Below, one piece after another: positions 1-8,770 of a stretch of 64,000 nt of DNA. A model generated the notes under the pieces. The model was not told the DNA's origin and searched no databases. It saw only the letters and a program-made list of their open reading frames with translations. Source of the stretch: Deltaproteobacteria bacterium (GTDB lineage Bacteria > Myxococcota_A > UBA796 > GCA-2862545); assembly GCA_007693595.1 (NCBI GenBank), contig REDI01000049.1, forward strand, positions 1 through 64,000, read 5' to 3'. The stretch's first letter is position 1, and each line of letters opens with the position of its first letter. Made by a program: the position numbers and the translations under genes.

Positions 1-320
1 TCGGCGTCGATGTCGACCTCCCTGTCTGTGTCGTCGTCGACGTCGGTGTCTGTGTCGACTTCGGGGTCTGTGTCTGTGTCGACATCGGTGTCTGTGTCCG
101 CATCGGCGTCAGAGTCCGTGTCCGTGTCCGCATCGGCGTCGGCGTCGGCGTCAGAGTCGGTGTCGGTGTCGGCGTCAGAGTCGGTGTCGGTGTCGGTGTC
201 CGTGTCCGTGTCGGCTTCCTCGACGAGTGGCCCCCCGGGTCGGTTGGTCGCATCGAGCCCGCTACTGCATGCCGCGAGGGTGGCTGTGGAGAGCAGGGCC
301 AGGATCGCAGACGAGCGCAT
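1..320 (-). CDS. Lipoprotein with Asp/Thr-rich linker, C-terminal part outside window
   Basis: The start is ATG at 320 on the minus strand, and the frame stays open to the window edge. The N-terminus MRSSAILALLSTATLAAC is a short signal peptide ending in a lipobox with Cys18, so the protein should be lipidated and exported. It is followed by about 20 ordinary residues and then a long alternating run of Asp with Thr, Ala, Ser or Val (roughly residues 35-105). Such acidic linkers are common in surface lipoproteins of Myxococcota-like bacteria and act as spacers between the anchor and a folded domain. The functional domain lies beyond base 1, so no function can be given. The small plus-strand Ser/Val-rich frame over the same bases is a mirror of this repeat. 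Confidence 0.8.
   Translation of the reverse strand, partial: MRSSAILALLSTATLAACSSGLDATNRPGGPLVEEADTDTDTDTDTDSDADTDTDSDADADADADTDTDSDADADTDTDVDTDTDPEVDTDTDVDDDTDREVDIDA
10..218 (-). repeat. Low-complexity Asp-Thr/Ala/Ser codon repeat
   Basis: About 200 bases built from the hexamer GAC-ACC/ACG/GCC/TCT (read on the minus strand), encoding a D-[T/A/S/V] dipeptide tract inside the lipoprotein gene. Units differ at third positions, so this is an old, codon-shuffled tract rather than a perfect recent microsatellite. Confidence 0.85.
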
Positions 321-466
321 GGGGGCTCCCTGTTGTTGGAGGTGCGCGGAGGAAGGAGCCTATTAACCGACGATCGGCAGCGCTGCCAACGGGGGACTCG
401 GGCCCTCGACCTGCGATCGACGGCGCGGGGAGCGCCGTGAGACACGACGCCCCGCGCGTCCGGCGA

Positions 467-3163
467 TCAGGGAGAGGGCTCGAGGGGGGCCTCCAGGTCG
501 CCTGGGGGCTCGGTGGAGCTGTTGTCGCCGCTGTCGCCGCTGTCTCCCCCGAAGCCGCTGTCGACCATCCAGCGAAGGCGCGGGTAGTCGGTGTCGGAGA
601 AGACCCAGATGTCAGAGCTGAAGGCATCGAAGAGCGAGGAGCCGACCAACTCCGCGGCCATCACGGGGTTGTCGCCCGTCACGTTCTCGCCAGGGTTCTC
701 GACGCCGGCGAGGTCGGTCGCCCAGTGGACCTCCGTCACCGGCCAACTGGGCCTCCCGTTGGCGTCGCCGGCGATGCCGGTTTGGGCTCCGCTGCCTGGA
801 GTCGAGATCGACATCTCGGTGGCGAGGTAGGTGTTCTCGACGAGGGTTATTGCGCCTGACTGGCGATCCCCGGCGACCCCGTGGGTCCGGCTATGCCCGT
901 CGATCGTCGCGTCGACATAGCAGTCTCGGATGGTCGCAGCGCCATCGTTGACGCGACCAATCAGCCCACCAACGCGGGTGCCGTGACCGCTGATCGTTCC
1001 CGTGAAGGCCGCTTCCTCGAGCAGGCCTCCGTCGCGCAGGAAGACCGCGATCCCACCGATGGTGTTGTGACTACTCCCGGGGCCGTTGGCCTCGATGTGT
1101 ATCGTTCCACGGAAGGCGACCTGTCGAACATGGCCGTCGATGAACGAGAACAGTCCCGCGGTCTGGGAGCTCAGCCCCGCCTGTTCGATCGCGCCGTCGT
1201 AGACGAGGTGCTCGGCCAAGGCTTCTGGCTCGATGAGCTGTGCGAAGGCGACGGCGTTTCGGTTGGAGAACACGACGTTGGTCTCATCGCCGTAGAGGTT
1301 GCGGATCACCGCGCCCCCCAGCACGTTGCGGGCGAGCATGGAGGCGTAGCGTGACGCGCGCACGTCGAAGCCCGAGAAGGTCAGGTTCTCGACGGTGCCG
1401 CTCAGGTTCAAGAAGAGGGCGGTGCCGTCGGTGGAGCTGGCTTCGTCGAGCGTGAGGTTGCGGATCGTGTGGCCATTGCCGTCGAGACTGCCAGAGAACT
1501 CTTCGATCTGCGTCCATGTGAACCCATCGAGGTCGACGTCCTCGCCAAGGCGGAAACGGCAGTGTTCCGCATCGCGGATGGCGTCGAAGGCCTCGACGGA
1601 CTGGATCACGTAGGGGCTCGACGTGGTGCCGCTGCCCGTCCACTCGGCGAAGGGGACCTCGACGCAGGTGAAGGGATCGGTTGAGGTCGCGGCCGTGGCG
1701 GGCTCGCTCTCGTCGAGCTCATCACTGGCGACCACCGTGCAGATCCAGTTCTCATCGTCGCCGACGGAGTCGCCGGGTACGGTGCTCTCGCTCTCGCTGT
1801 GGACGGCGTCGACGAAGGGGGTGCCGTTCACGGACCACGTGAAGCTGTAGGTGATGGCGTCGTCGTCCGGATCTTCGCTAGGAGCGACGACCGAGCACGT
1901 GATGTCCGAGCCCGCGATGGCTGGGTTGGGCGCGACGGCGATCCCGGGTCGGGTGGGCGGTGTGTTCGCGATGGTCAGCTCTTGGGACTCTTGGGTCTCG
2001 CTGTCGAGGTCGGAGTCGGTCACGTAGGCGTCGACCATGATCCGGTTGCCCCGCACGGTCTCGCCGTGGGGGAGCACGAGCCCATCGAAGGCGATGACCT
2101 CATCGTCGAGGGTCCAGGTCGGGACCAGCGTCAGATCATCGCCGTCGGGATCGTTCGCCTCAAAGGTGATGCGGATGTCGTCGAGGGTCCGCGCGGGGTC
2201 GGGGTCGAGGGTGACCGAGAGCAGCTCGGGCGCGCTGTTCAGGATGACGATCTCATTACTGGTGGCGGGCTCGCCGTCGATCTCTTCATCGCTGGGGGTC
2301 ACGACGACATAGACCGTGTCACCCTTCGAGAAGTGCCTGCCTTCCAGGCTGTTGTCGTCGCTGGATTGAACCTCTACGCCTTCGACGATGAAGGTGTAGC
2401 TCAGGCTCACGTCGTCGCCGTCAGGGTCCTCGACCCCCGAGACCTCGGCGATCAGGGTGGTGTTGGTGTAGGCCAGCTCAGGTCCGAGGACGACCGAGGC
2501 GATCGAAGGCGCGCCGTTTCCGATCTCGGTGGTCAGGGTGACTGGATCGCCGTCCTCTTCGCCGTCGTTCGGCGTGGCGACGACCGTCCACTCCTGCCCG
2601 CGCTCCAGGTCCGCGCGCGGGACGATGGGACCATCGTGGGAGGTGGGGTCGCCGTTGAGGCTCCAGCTCCAGCTCACGGTGACGTCGTCGTCGTCCTCGT
2701 CGGCGGTCGAGAAGGTGACGACGAGATCACTGTCCGAGGCCGGCTCGGTGTCTTCCCAGGCGGCGGTCAGCTCCGGCGGGGTGTTGAGGATCACGACCGA
2801 CGAGGTCCCTGCGGTGCCTTCGCGGCTCCCTGCAAAGGGGGTGACAATGGCCTCCCACGTCTCGCCCTTGGCGGTCTCGGCGCTCGGGACCTGGTCGGAG
2901 GTGAGGCCGTCGACGGTCTCGCCGTCTCGCGTCCAGGCGTACTCGAAGCGCACGCCCGCGTCGGGCTGAATGACTTGGACCACGAGCCTGTCGCCCGTTC
3001 GGGGCTCCGCGGGCTCGAGGAGGAGGGTGGGGGCCCTAGGGCCTGCAGGGGTGTCCGTCCCCGTGTCGACCGAAGAGTCGCTGCTGACGCTGCCTCCGTC
3101 CCCGTTGCAGCCTGCCAACACGAGCCAAGTCAGAACTCCGATCCCAATCGAGCGTGAACCCAT
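467..3163 (-). CDS. Large multi-Ig-domain surface lipoprotein with GLUG-like C-terminal repeats
   Basis: 898 residues. The ATG at 3163 has a strong AAGGGAGGAG ribosome site; a longer frame upstream lacks one. MGSRSIGIGVLTWLVLAGC is a lipoprotein signal peptide (LAGC). A Ser/Asp/Thr linker follows, then about five tandem 85-100-residue Ig/PKD-like domains with recurring 'NTPP', 'DPDGDD' and 'TWTLD/SWSLNG' motifs (about residues 45-500). After these comes a right-handed-helix-like region with GLUG-type motifs (GGLIGRVNDGAATIRDCYV, about residues 700-760). It ends in an acidic Ser/Gly tail. The likely role is adhesin-like or a surface scaffold; no catalytic motif is visible. It is monocistronic, with no close same-strand partner. 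Confidence 0.85.
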   Translation of the reverse strand: MGSRSIGIGVLTWLVLAGCNGDGGSVSSDSSVDTGTDTPAGPRAPTLLLEPAEPRTGDRLVVQVIQPDAGVRFEYAWTRDGETVDGLTSDQVPSAETAKGETWEAIVTPFAGSREGTAGTSSVVILNTPPELTAAWEDTEPASDSDLVVTFSTADEDDDDVTVSWSWSLNGDPTSHDGPIVPRADLERGQEWTVVATPNDGEEDGDPVTLTTEIGNGAPSIASVVLGPELAYTNTTLIAEVSGVEDPDGDDVSLSYTFIVEGVEVQSSDDNSLEGRHFSKGDTVYVVVTPSDEEIDGEPATSNEIVILNSAPELLSVTLDPDPARTLDDIRITFEANDPDGDDLTLVPTWTLDDEVIAFDGLVLPHGETVRGNRIMVDAYVTDSDLDSETQESQELTIANTPPTRPGIAVAPNPAIAGSDITCSVVAPSEDPDDDAITYSFTWSVNGTPFVDAVHSESESTVPGDSVGDDENWICTVVASDELDESEPATAATSTDPFTCVEVPFAEWTGSGTTSSPYVIQSVEAFDAIRDAEHCRFRLGEDVDLDGFTWTQIEEFSGSLDGNGHTIRNLTLDEASSTDGTALFLNLSGTVENLTFSGFDVRASRYASMLARNVLGGAVIRNLYGDETNVVFSNRNAVAFAQLIEPEALAEHLVYDGAIEQAGLSSQTAGLFSFIDGHVRQVAFRGTIHIEANGPGSSHNTIGGIAVFLRDGGLLEEAAFTGTISGHGTRVGGLIGRVNDGAATIRDCYVDATIDGHSRTHGVAGDRQSGAITLVENTYLATEMSISTPGSGAQTGIAGDANGRPSWPVTEVHWATDLAGVENPGENVTGDNPVMAAELVGSSLFDAFSSDIWVFSDTDYPRLRWMVDSGFGGDSGDSGDNSSTEPPGDLEAPLEPSP

Positions 3164-3426
3164 GGTCTCCTCCCTTGCGGTGAAGTCCCGGCGCACGATG
3201 GATGGGCTACGCGGGACGTCCACAGCCTAGCGGGGAGGAGCGCGTGTCGTGGACAATTCTTGACGATAGCGGCGCAGACAGCGTTCTACGTTGACAAAGC
3301 GCCCTTCGTGCTGCGGCCTTGGTCTCGCACGAGCGCAGCGTAGCGGCGCGTCCTCCGGAAGCTCGCTCCCGTGTAGGCCGCCGGGTGGACGCACAGGGGC
3401 CGCCGTGGGGGTTTGGCCCCGACGCT

Positions 3427-4281
3427 TCAGTCGGTGGTGCGACGTAGCTTCATCTGCACGTCGCCCGACCAGTAGGCGTCGAAGGCGCGAACGCAGGTCT
3501 CAAGGTAGCGCACGTAGTCGATATAGACTTGATCGCCCCACTGGGCACGGATCGTGTCCTCGTGCATCTCGAGGCGGCGGAGCCACTCGGCGGTGGTGCG
3601 GCCGTAGTGGGTGCGCCGCATATACAGCTCCTCAATCTCCCACTTGGGGCGGAGCGCCATCACCATCTCTTCGAGGCGTGGGTTGCGGCCGCCAGGGAAG
3701 ATCACGTCGGCCGTGAAGGCGAGGTCCTCGAGGTCCTTGCGCCCGCGCGGGAGCTTGTCGGTGAGGATCGCCTGAAATGCGAAGGGTGCGCCAGGCTCGA
3801 CCCAGTCGGCGAGGCGATTGAAGTACTGGCGGTAGATCGCGACAGCCTGCTTCTCGCGGGCTTGGCGAGGGGAGCAGAGGTGGTCGATCATCTCGATGCT
3901 GACCAGGGCGTCGTACTTGAAGTCAGGCTCATACTCGGCGTAGTCTTGGAGCCAGAACTTGGCGTTGCCGATCTTCCGCTCGTGGCACCAGCCGATCTGC
4001 TCGGTCGACAGGGTGATGCCGTGAGCCTCCTTCACGCCGAGGCGGGTCGCCACGTCGATGAAGGAGCCCCAGCCGCAGCCGATGTCGAGTACGGTCTTGG
4101 TGTTGTCGAGCTCGGCGAGCTCATAGAGGAAGCGGGCCTTGTTCTCTTGGGCGGCTTCGAGGGTGACGTGCTCGTCGTCGTAGACGGCGCAGGTATAGTG
4201 CATGTTCTCGTCGAGCCACAGCTTGAAGAAGTCGTTGCTGACGCTGTAGCTGGTGTCGATCTCGGCTTGCGTGGAGGTCAT
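3427..4281 (-). CDS. Cyclopropane-fatty-acid-synthase-like SAM methyltransferase
   Basis: 284 residues; ATG at 4281 preceded by AGGAGAGG. It is a class I SAM-dependent methyltransferase. The N-terminal YSVSNDFFKLWLDENMHYTCAVY matches the CFA/mycolic-acid cyclopropane synthase family. The SAM-binding loop is VLDIGCGWGS (about residues 64-73), followed by GITLSTEQ and VSIEMIDHL. It lacks the long N-terminal domain of E. coli Cfa (382 aa), so it corresponds to the compact mycolate-synthase-like subgroup. The substrate could be an acyl chain or another small molecule. The family is secure; the substrate is not. Confidence 0.82.
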   Translation of the reverse strand: MTSTQAEIDTSYSVSNDFFKLWLDENMHYTCAVYDDEHVTLEAAQENKARFLYELAELDNTKTVLDIGCGWGSFIDVATRLGVKEAHGITLSTEQIGWCHERKIGNAKFWLQDYAEYEPDFKYDALVSIEMIDHLCSPRQAREKQAVAIYRQYFNRLADWVEPGAPFAFQAILTDKLPRGRKDLEDLAFTADVIFPGGRNPRLEEMVMALRPKWEIEELYMRRTHYGRTTAEWLRRLEMHEDTIRAQWGDQVYIDYVRYLETCVRAFDAYWSGDVQMKLRRTTD

Positions 4282-4467
4282 GGGCCCTCTCCTTGTGCGG
4301 GGCGGCTAGCTACCGGATCTGCGCGAAGTCGTCAACCGCGAGGCGTGCGGTCCTGGCGCCTCCACGGGGGAGTGTCGGGCTCGGTCGGCCCCCGGGCTAC
4401 ACGAGGAGGCGGCGCCGTGGCTCAGAGGCGGGAGATCTCACCTGACCCGCCGGTCGGTTTGGTGGGG

Positions 4468-5592
4468 TCAGGGGAGCAGCTCGACGGCGATGTCGACCTC
4501 GCGGGTCTGGCCGTCTCGTGCGAAGCGAACGGTCACGACATCGCCTGGGGCCCGCGTATCGAGGATCTGGTAGAGGTCGTCGAAGCGGGTGATGGGCTGG
4601 TCGTCGATCGCGGTGATGACGTCGCCGAGCGCGATCCCGCGCGGAGTCCGGCGCATGCCGCGCATGCCTGCCTTGGCAGCGGGGGACTCGGCGGTCACAT
4701 CCCGAATGATCACCCCGCGGATCCCGAGCCGGCGGGCCTGGTAGTCTTGAAGGAGCGAGACGCCGAGCCCCACGTTCAAGGGGCGGCCATGCTCGATGAT
4801 CTGGGAGACGACCCGCTTGATGGTGGGGGCAGGGACCGCGAAGCCGATGCCTGCGGAGGCCCCCGAGCGGGAGAAGATCATGGTGTTCATGCCCAGCAGT
4901 CGACCGCGGCTGTCGAGGAGGGGTCCCCCGGAGTTGCCGGGGTTGATGCTGGCGTCGGTCTGGATCATGTCGCGGATGGTCACCCCGCCGTAGCCCTCGA
5001 CGTCGCGGCCCAGCGCACTGATCACCCCGACGGTGAGCGTGTTGTCGAGGCCGAAGGGGTTGCCGATCGCCACCGCCTTCTGGCCGACCCGCAGCTCGTG
5101 CTCTTCGGGCGGCAGCCGGATCGCCACCAGCTTGTCGGACGGAGCCTCGATCTTGAGGACCGCGATGTCTTTGCGAGGCTCCCCCCCCACGAGCTCAGCG
5201 GGGTACTCGGAGCCGTCGGAGAGGGTCACGGCGTAGGAGCGGCTGCCATCGACCACGTGGAAGTTGGTGACGATATGACCGTCGGTATCCCAGATGAATC
5301 CGGTGCCCGATCCCCGAGGCACTTCGACCATTCCCCGGTTCCAGTCCCGCACGACCTGGCGTTGGGTCACGTAGACCGTCGCGGGAGACGCGGCCTCGAA
5401 GACGTCGATGGTGTTGCGCTCGTCCTCGATGAAGGCGCTGGGAGGTGGGGCCTTGACGGTCGGAGTGACCCGCTCGGCTCGCTGCGCCGGCTCCCTGGGC
5501 TCAGGCGCGGCGTTGGCGTGAGAAGCCCGGGGATCCTGGGCGCAGGTCAAGGCGGCAAGGGTGATGCAAAGGGTCAGCAGTCGGTCCATCAT
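4468..5592 (-). CDS. HtrA/DegP-type periplasmic serine protease with one PDZ domain
   Basis: 374 residues. The N-terminus has a signal peptide (LLTLCITLAALTCAQ) and a Pro-rich stretch. A trypsin-like domain follows with the full triad: His in VTNFHVVD, Asp in RKDIAVLKI and Ser in INPGNSGGPL. A single C-terminal PDZ domain (about residues 285-370) contains GVIIRDVTAESPAAKAGMRG. Family role: ATP-independent proteolysis and quality control of misfolded envelope proteins. Two adjacent ATGs (5592 and 5589) are possible starts, with no clear ribosome site. It lies 40 nt downstream of the TauE-like gene on the same strand, so the two may be co-transcribed. Confidence 0.88.
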   Translation of the reverse strand: MMDRLLTLCITLAALTCAQDPRASHANAAPEPREPAQRAERVTPTVKAPPPSAFIEDERNTIDVFEAASPATVYVTQRQVVRDWNRGMVEVPRGSGTGFIWDTDGHIVTNFHVVDGSRSYAVTLSDGSEYPAELVGGEPRKDIAVLKIEAPSDKLVAIRLPPEEHELRVGQKAVAIGNPFGLDNTLTVGVISALGRDVEGYGGVTIRDMIQTDASINPGNSGGPLLDSRGRLLGMNTMIFSRSGASAGIGFAVPAPTIKRVVSQIIEHGRPLNVGLGVSLLQDYQARRLGIRGVIIRDVTAESPAAKAGMRGMRRTPRGIALGDVITAIDDQPITRFDDLYQILDTRAPGDVVTVRFARDGQTREVDIAVELLP

Positions 5593-5632
5593 GGCAGTGT
5601 CGTAGACGCGGGTGAGGGGGGCGGCAAGGTGC

Positions 5633-6232
5633 TCACCCGATCAACCGCCACCACAGGCCGAACAGTCCCGCCAGGAGGATCGCCGCGGCGAGGGCGCGAC
5701 GGATCCAGAGCTTTCCAACCAGGAGGGTACGAACACCATAGGCAGCGGCCGAAAGGCCGGGCGCGGTCCCTAGTCCGAAGACCAGCATGGTCAGCGCGCC
5801 CTGCCACCAGCCGCCCGCCCCGACCGCGAGCCCGAGGGTGGCGTAGAGCAGGCCGCACGGCAGCAGCCCGTTGATCACTCCGAAGCCGAAGCGAGCCGCC
5901 AGACCCTTGGCCCCGAGGGCTTGGGCGCCGAGCCTGGCCAGGCCTGGGATCGGAACCTTGGGCTCGGGCACGAAGCCCGCGAGCGCGGCAGAGAACCACA
6001 CGAGCAGCACGGTGGCGATGGCGCTGCCGATCCAGGGAGGACCTGGCACCACGTCGCCCAGCCCACCCGCGAGGGCGCCCAGGGCGGTGTAGGTCAAGAG
6101 CTTTCCCGCTTGCCACGCGATCAGGTCGGGCACCGATCGGGCGGAGGCTGCCGCGAAGCCGCCGCACATGCCCAGGCAGTGCGGCGTGCCGATCAGGCTC
6201 GCGATGAGCGCGGCGGGCAGAGTCGTGAGCAC
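5633..6232 (-). CDS. DsbD_2/TauE-SafE-like membrane protein (cbb3-associated)
   Basis: 199 residues; GTG start at 6232 with GGAGG spaced 5 nt upstream. About six membrane segments. Two family hallmarks are GTPHCLGMCGGF near the N-terminus and NGLLPCGLLY in the middle, with paired Cys/His that suit metal or thiol-disulfide transfer across the membrane. Homologues commonly sit beside cco/fix genes and are annotated as sulfite exporter TauE/SafE or cytochrome c biogenesis transmembrane proteins. Here it diverges from ccoN, which supports a role in copper delivery or maturation of the cbb3 oxidase. Transport of sulfite is not supported by context. Confidence 0.8.
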   Translation of the reverse strand: MLTTLPAALIASLIGTPHCLGMCGGFAAASARSVPDLIAWQAGKLLTYTALGALAGGLGDVVPGPPWIGSAIATVLLVWFSAALAGFVPEPKVPIPGLARLGAQALGAKGLAARFGFGVINGLLPCGLLYATLGLAVGAGGWWQGALTMLVFGLGTAPGLSAAAYGVRTLLVGKLWIRRALAAAILLAGLFGLWWRLIG

Positions 6233-6418
6233 GAGGCCTCCGCGGGTCGCCTAACCCGGTCCTCGACGTATCCTACGACGTGGGACGCGACCCCGAGAGC
6301 GAGAAGGCTAGGATAGGCGTGCCAGATGGCCCGTCGTGGTCCAAGAGCGGGTACTGCGGGTGTGCAACCTGGCGTTGCGGTGGGCGGACTTCCTGGTAAA
6401 AGGCTGATGCGACGAGGG

Positions 6419-6434
6419 TGTGCTCCTTCGCACA
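6419..6434. promoter_or_regulatory. Inverted repeat TGTGC-N6-GCACA, candidate activator site for ccoN
   Basis: TGTGCTCCTTCGCACA is a perfect 5-bp inverted repeat with a 6-bp spacer, 109 bp upstream of the sigma-54 -24 element at 6543. That is the usual enhancer distance for an NtrC-type activator. Further TGTGC half-sites lie nearby (6361, 6442, and two TTGTGCC copies near 6480-6515). The same motif precedes the regulator gene and the usp gene. Confidence 0.65.
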
Positions 6435-6542
6435 TGCGCGGTGTGCCAATTCGCCGTCCAGACCTTGTCCTCGTGGGTTGTGCCAGCGGTGGCGCAGCGC
6501 ACCCCTTTGGTTGTGCCCCGGCCATCTCCGAGAGGGTGGTTG

Positions 6543-6558
6543 TGGCACGCCATCTGCA
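6543..6558 (+). promoter_or_regulatory. Sigma-54 (-24/-12) promoter of the cco operon
   Basis: TGGCACGCCATCTGCA matches the consensus TGGCACG-N4-TTGCA at 11 of its 12 specified positions, with GG and GC in exact 10-bp register. The expected transcription start is near 6569, giving a leader of about 16 nt that carries GGAGGT at 6575-6580 just before the ccoN ATG. Confidence 0.75.
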
Positions 6559-6584
6559 TACTCCTCGGTCCTTCGGAGGTCCTC

Positions 6585-8039
6585 ATGTCTGAACCATCTG
6601 TCGCCGCGGCACCTCTGAACCCGTCTCCTCCCGGGTACGACGACGCCGTGGTCAAGAGATTCCTGATCGCAACCGTGGTCTGGGGCATCGTCGGGATGCT
6701 CGTCGGCGTGGTGCTGGCCTTGCAGCTCGCTTGGTGGCCCGCCAACACCAACCTGCCCTACTTCACCTTCAGCAGGCTGCGCCCGCTGCACACCAACGCC
6801 GTGATCTTCGCCTTTGGTGGGAATATCCTCTTCACCGGCATCTACTACTCCATGCCTCGGCTGCTGCGGGTGCCGATGTGGAGCAAGGCGCTGTCCGAGT
6901 TCCACTTCTGGGGCTGGCAGGCGATCATCGTCTCGGCGGCGGTCACCCTGCCCCTGGGCCTGACACAGACCCACGAGTACGCGGAGCTCATCTGGCCCAT
7001 CGACATCGCCATCGCGGTGGTGTGGATCGCGTTCGCCATCAACTTCTTCGGCACCATCGCCGTCCGGAAGGTCAAGCACCTCTACGTGGCGATCTGGTTC
7101 TACATGAGCTTCGTGATCGCGATCCCCATCCTGCACATCTTCAACAACCTGGCCATCCCCGCCACGCTCACCAGGTCCTACCCGATCTACAGCGGCATGA
7201 CCGATGCGCTCGTGCAGTGGTGGTACGGGCATAACGCGGTTGGCTTCTTCTTGACGACTCCATTCCTGGGCCTGATGTACTACTTTCTGCCGCGAGCGGC
7301 GAACCGTCCGGTCTACAGCTACCGGCTGTCGATCATCCACTTCTGGGCCTTGGTCTTTATCTACATCTGGGCAGGGCCTCACCACCTGCTCTACTCGGGT
7401 CTGCCCGACTGGGTCCAGACGACGGGCATGGTCTTCAGCCTCATGCTCCTCGCGCCGTCCTGGGGCGGAATGCTCAACGGCCTGCTCACCCTGCGCGGTG
7501 CGTGGGACCGACTGCGGAGCGACTACATCCTCAAGATGATGGTCGTCGCGGTGTCCTTCTACGGCATGTCGACCTTCGAGGGCCCCATGATGTCGATCCG
7601 GTCGGTCAACGGGCTGTCGCACTACACCAACTGGACTATCGGGCATGTGCACAGCGGTGCCCTGGGCTGGGTCGGCATGCTGTCCTTCGGCATCCTCTAC
7701 TGGCTCGTGCCGAGGCTGTGGAACAAGTCGAAGGTTTACTCCAACAAGCTGGGCGAGACCCACTTCTGGATCGGCACCATCGGCATCGTCATCTACACCG
7801 TGGCGATGTGGGCCGCGGGCGTGACCGAAGGTCTGATGTGGCGCGCGGTCAACCCCGACGGCACGTTGATGTACGCCGACTTCTCCACGATTGTGGGCTA
7901 TATCCAGCCCTTCTACTGGCTTCGCCTCCTCGGGGGTCTCATGTACCTCAGCGGCGTCGTCCTCATGGCCTACAACCTGTTCATGACGGTCCAGCAGCCC
8001 TCTCCCGAGACGGGCGCCGCGCCGCAGCCTGCGAAGTGA
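6585..8039 (+). CDS. ccoN: cbb3-type cytochrome c oxidase subunit I (CcoN)
   Basis: 484 residues; ATG at 6585 chosen because GGAGGT sits 4 nt upstream and the sigma-54 promoter lies just before it; a longer upstream reading would run through the promoter. Twelve or so membrane helices. The heme-copper signature residues are visible: the low-spin heme His in RPLHTNAVIFAFGG, the CuB His and crosslink region in WYGHNAVGFF, the His pair in AGPHHLLYS, and HYTNWTIGHVHSGALGWVG for heme ligands. This is the catalytic subunit, reducing O2 to water at high affinity in the inner membrane and pumping protons. Confidence 0.97.
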   Translation: MSEPSVAAAPLNPSPPGYDDAVVKRFLIATVVWGIVGMLVGVVLALQLAWWPANTNLPYFTFSRLRPLHTNAVIFAFGGNILFTGIYYSMPRLLRVPMWSKALSEFHFWGWQAIIVSAAVTLPLGLTQTHEYAELIWPIDIAIAVVWIAFAINFFGTIAVRKVKHLYVAIWFYMSFVIAIPILHIFNNLAIPATLTRSYPIYSGMTDALVQWWYGHNAVGFFLTTPFLGLMYYFLPRAANRPVYSYRLSIIHFWALVFIYIWAGPHHLLYSGLPDWVQTTGMVFSLMLLAPSWGGMLNGLLTLRGAWDRLRSDYILKMMVVAVSFYGMSTFEGPMMSIRSVNGLSHYTNWTIGHVHSGALGWVGMLSFGILYWLVPRLWNKSKVYSNKLGETHFWIGTIGIVIYTVAMWAAGVTEGLMWRAVNPDGTLMYADFSTIVGYIQPFYWLRLLGGLMYLSGVVLMAYNLFMTVQQPSPETGAAPQPAK

Positions 8040-8047
8040 GGTGAGGC

Positions 8048-8770
8048 ATGGCTGACAACAATCAACAAGAACACTGGCACCGCAGGCTTCTCGAGCATCG
8101 GGCCGCCCTGTTCGCGGTGCTGACAACCGTCGCGCTGAGCGTGGGAGGGATCGTCGAGATCGTGCCCATGTTCACCCTGCACGCCGAGTCTGACGCGGCC
8201 AACCGGCTCGCGCCGTACTCCCCCCTCGAGGTGGCGGGGCGTGACATCTACATGCGCGAAGGCTGCGTGGGCTGCCACTCCCAGATGGTGCGGCCTTTTC
8301 GCTCCGAGACCCTCCGCTATGGCGGCGACTGGTCACGCTCCGAGGAATATGTCTGGGACCGCCCCTTCCTGCTCGGCAGCCGTCGCACGGGCCCCGACCT
8401 CCACCGGGTCGGCAAAAAGTACAGCGACTCCTGGCACTACGATCACATGAAGGATCCCCGCAGCATGGCTTCCAACAGCATCATGCCGCCGTATCCCTGG
8501 CTGCTCGAGTGGAAGGTCGACTCCGGCGACGTGCAGGCGTCCATGTGGGCGCTGAAGATGGCGGGCACGCCCTATACGGACGCTCAGATCCAAGGGGCGC
8601 CTGAGGACATGAAGAAGCAGGGCGAGGCGATCGTCGCTCGGCTGGCCGAGGGTGGACGAAGCGCCGAGCACGACGACGAGATCGTCGCGCTCATCGCCTA
8701 CCTTCAGAGCCTCGGGCGGCACCAGCGTCGCGACGTGGCAGATGCCAGCTCGCCGGAGGTGACCGAATGA
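8048..8770 (+). CDS. ccoO: cbb3 oxidase monoheme cytochrome c subunit (CcoO)
   Basis: 240 residues; GAGG upstream of the ATG, 8 nt after ccoN. One N-terminal membrane helix (about residues 18-40) anchors a periplasmic cytochrome c domain with REGCVGCHSQMVRPF, where CVGCH binds heme c and the distal Met lies in NSIMPPYPWL. The GGDWSRSEEYVWDRPFLLGSRRTGPDLHR stretch is typical CcoO/FixO. It passes electrons from CcoP to CcoN. Confidence 0.96.
   Translation: MADNNQQEHWHRRLLEHRAALFAVLTTVALSVGGIVEIVPMFTLHAESDAANRLAPYSPLEVAGRDIYMREGCVGCHSQMVRPFRSETLRYGGDWSRSEEYVWDRPFLLGSRRTGPDLHRVGKKYSDSWHYDHMKDPRSMASNSIMPPYPWLLEWKVDSGDVQASMWALKMAGTPYTDAQIQGAPEDMKKQGEAIVARLAEGGRSAEHDDEIVALIAYLQSLGRHQRRDVADASSPEVTE

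Larger units (their letters stand above)
6233..6584. other. Divergent intergenic region between the TauE-like gene and ccoN
   Basis: 352 bases without a gene. It contains the ccoN sigma-54 promoter, the TGTGC-N6-GCACA site and several TGTGC half-sites. On the minus strand facing the TauE-like gene there is a perfect -24 box (TGGCACG, about 6337-6343) but no GC at the -12 position, so no minus promoter is called. No FNR-type TTGAT-N4-ATCAA box was seen. Confidence 0.7.

Noticed and set aside
1-218. CRISPR or tandem DNA repeat at the left edge
   Set aside because: Units are 6-base codon pairs without spacers, fully explained by an Asp-Thr/Ala linker on the minus strand after a lipobox.
1799-3157. 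452-residue plus-strand frame over the Ig-domain lipoprotein
   Set aside because: Shadow of the minus-strand gene, which has a signal peptide, ribosome site and domain repeats.
3529-5874. 781-residue plus-strand frame over the methyltransferase and HtrA genes
   Set aside because: Covers two real minus-strand genes with known motifs; translation is low-complexity shadow sequence.
6328-6345. Sigma-54 promoter on the minus strand for the TauE-like gene
   Set aside because: Perfect TGGCACG at -24 but no GC at the required -12 spacing, so the key contact is missing.
6273-8126. 617-residue minus-strand frame over ccoN
   Set aside because: Exact antisense of a well-supported ccoN with Asp/His/Arg/Gln-rich shadow composition typical of high-GC genomes.
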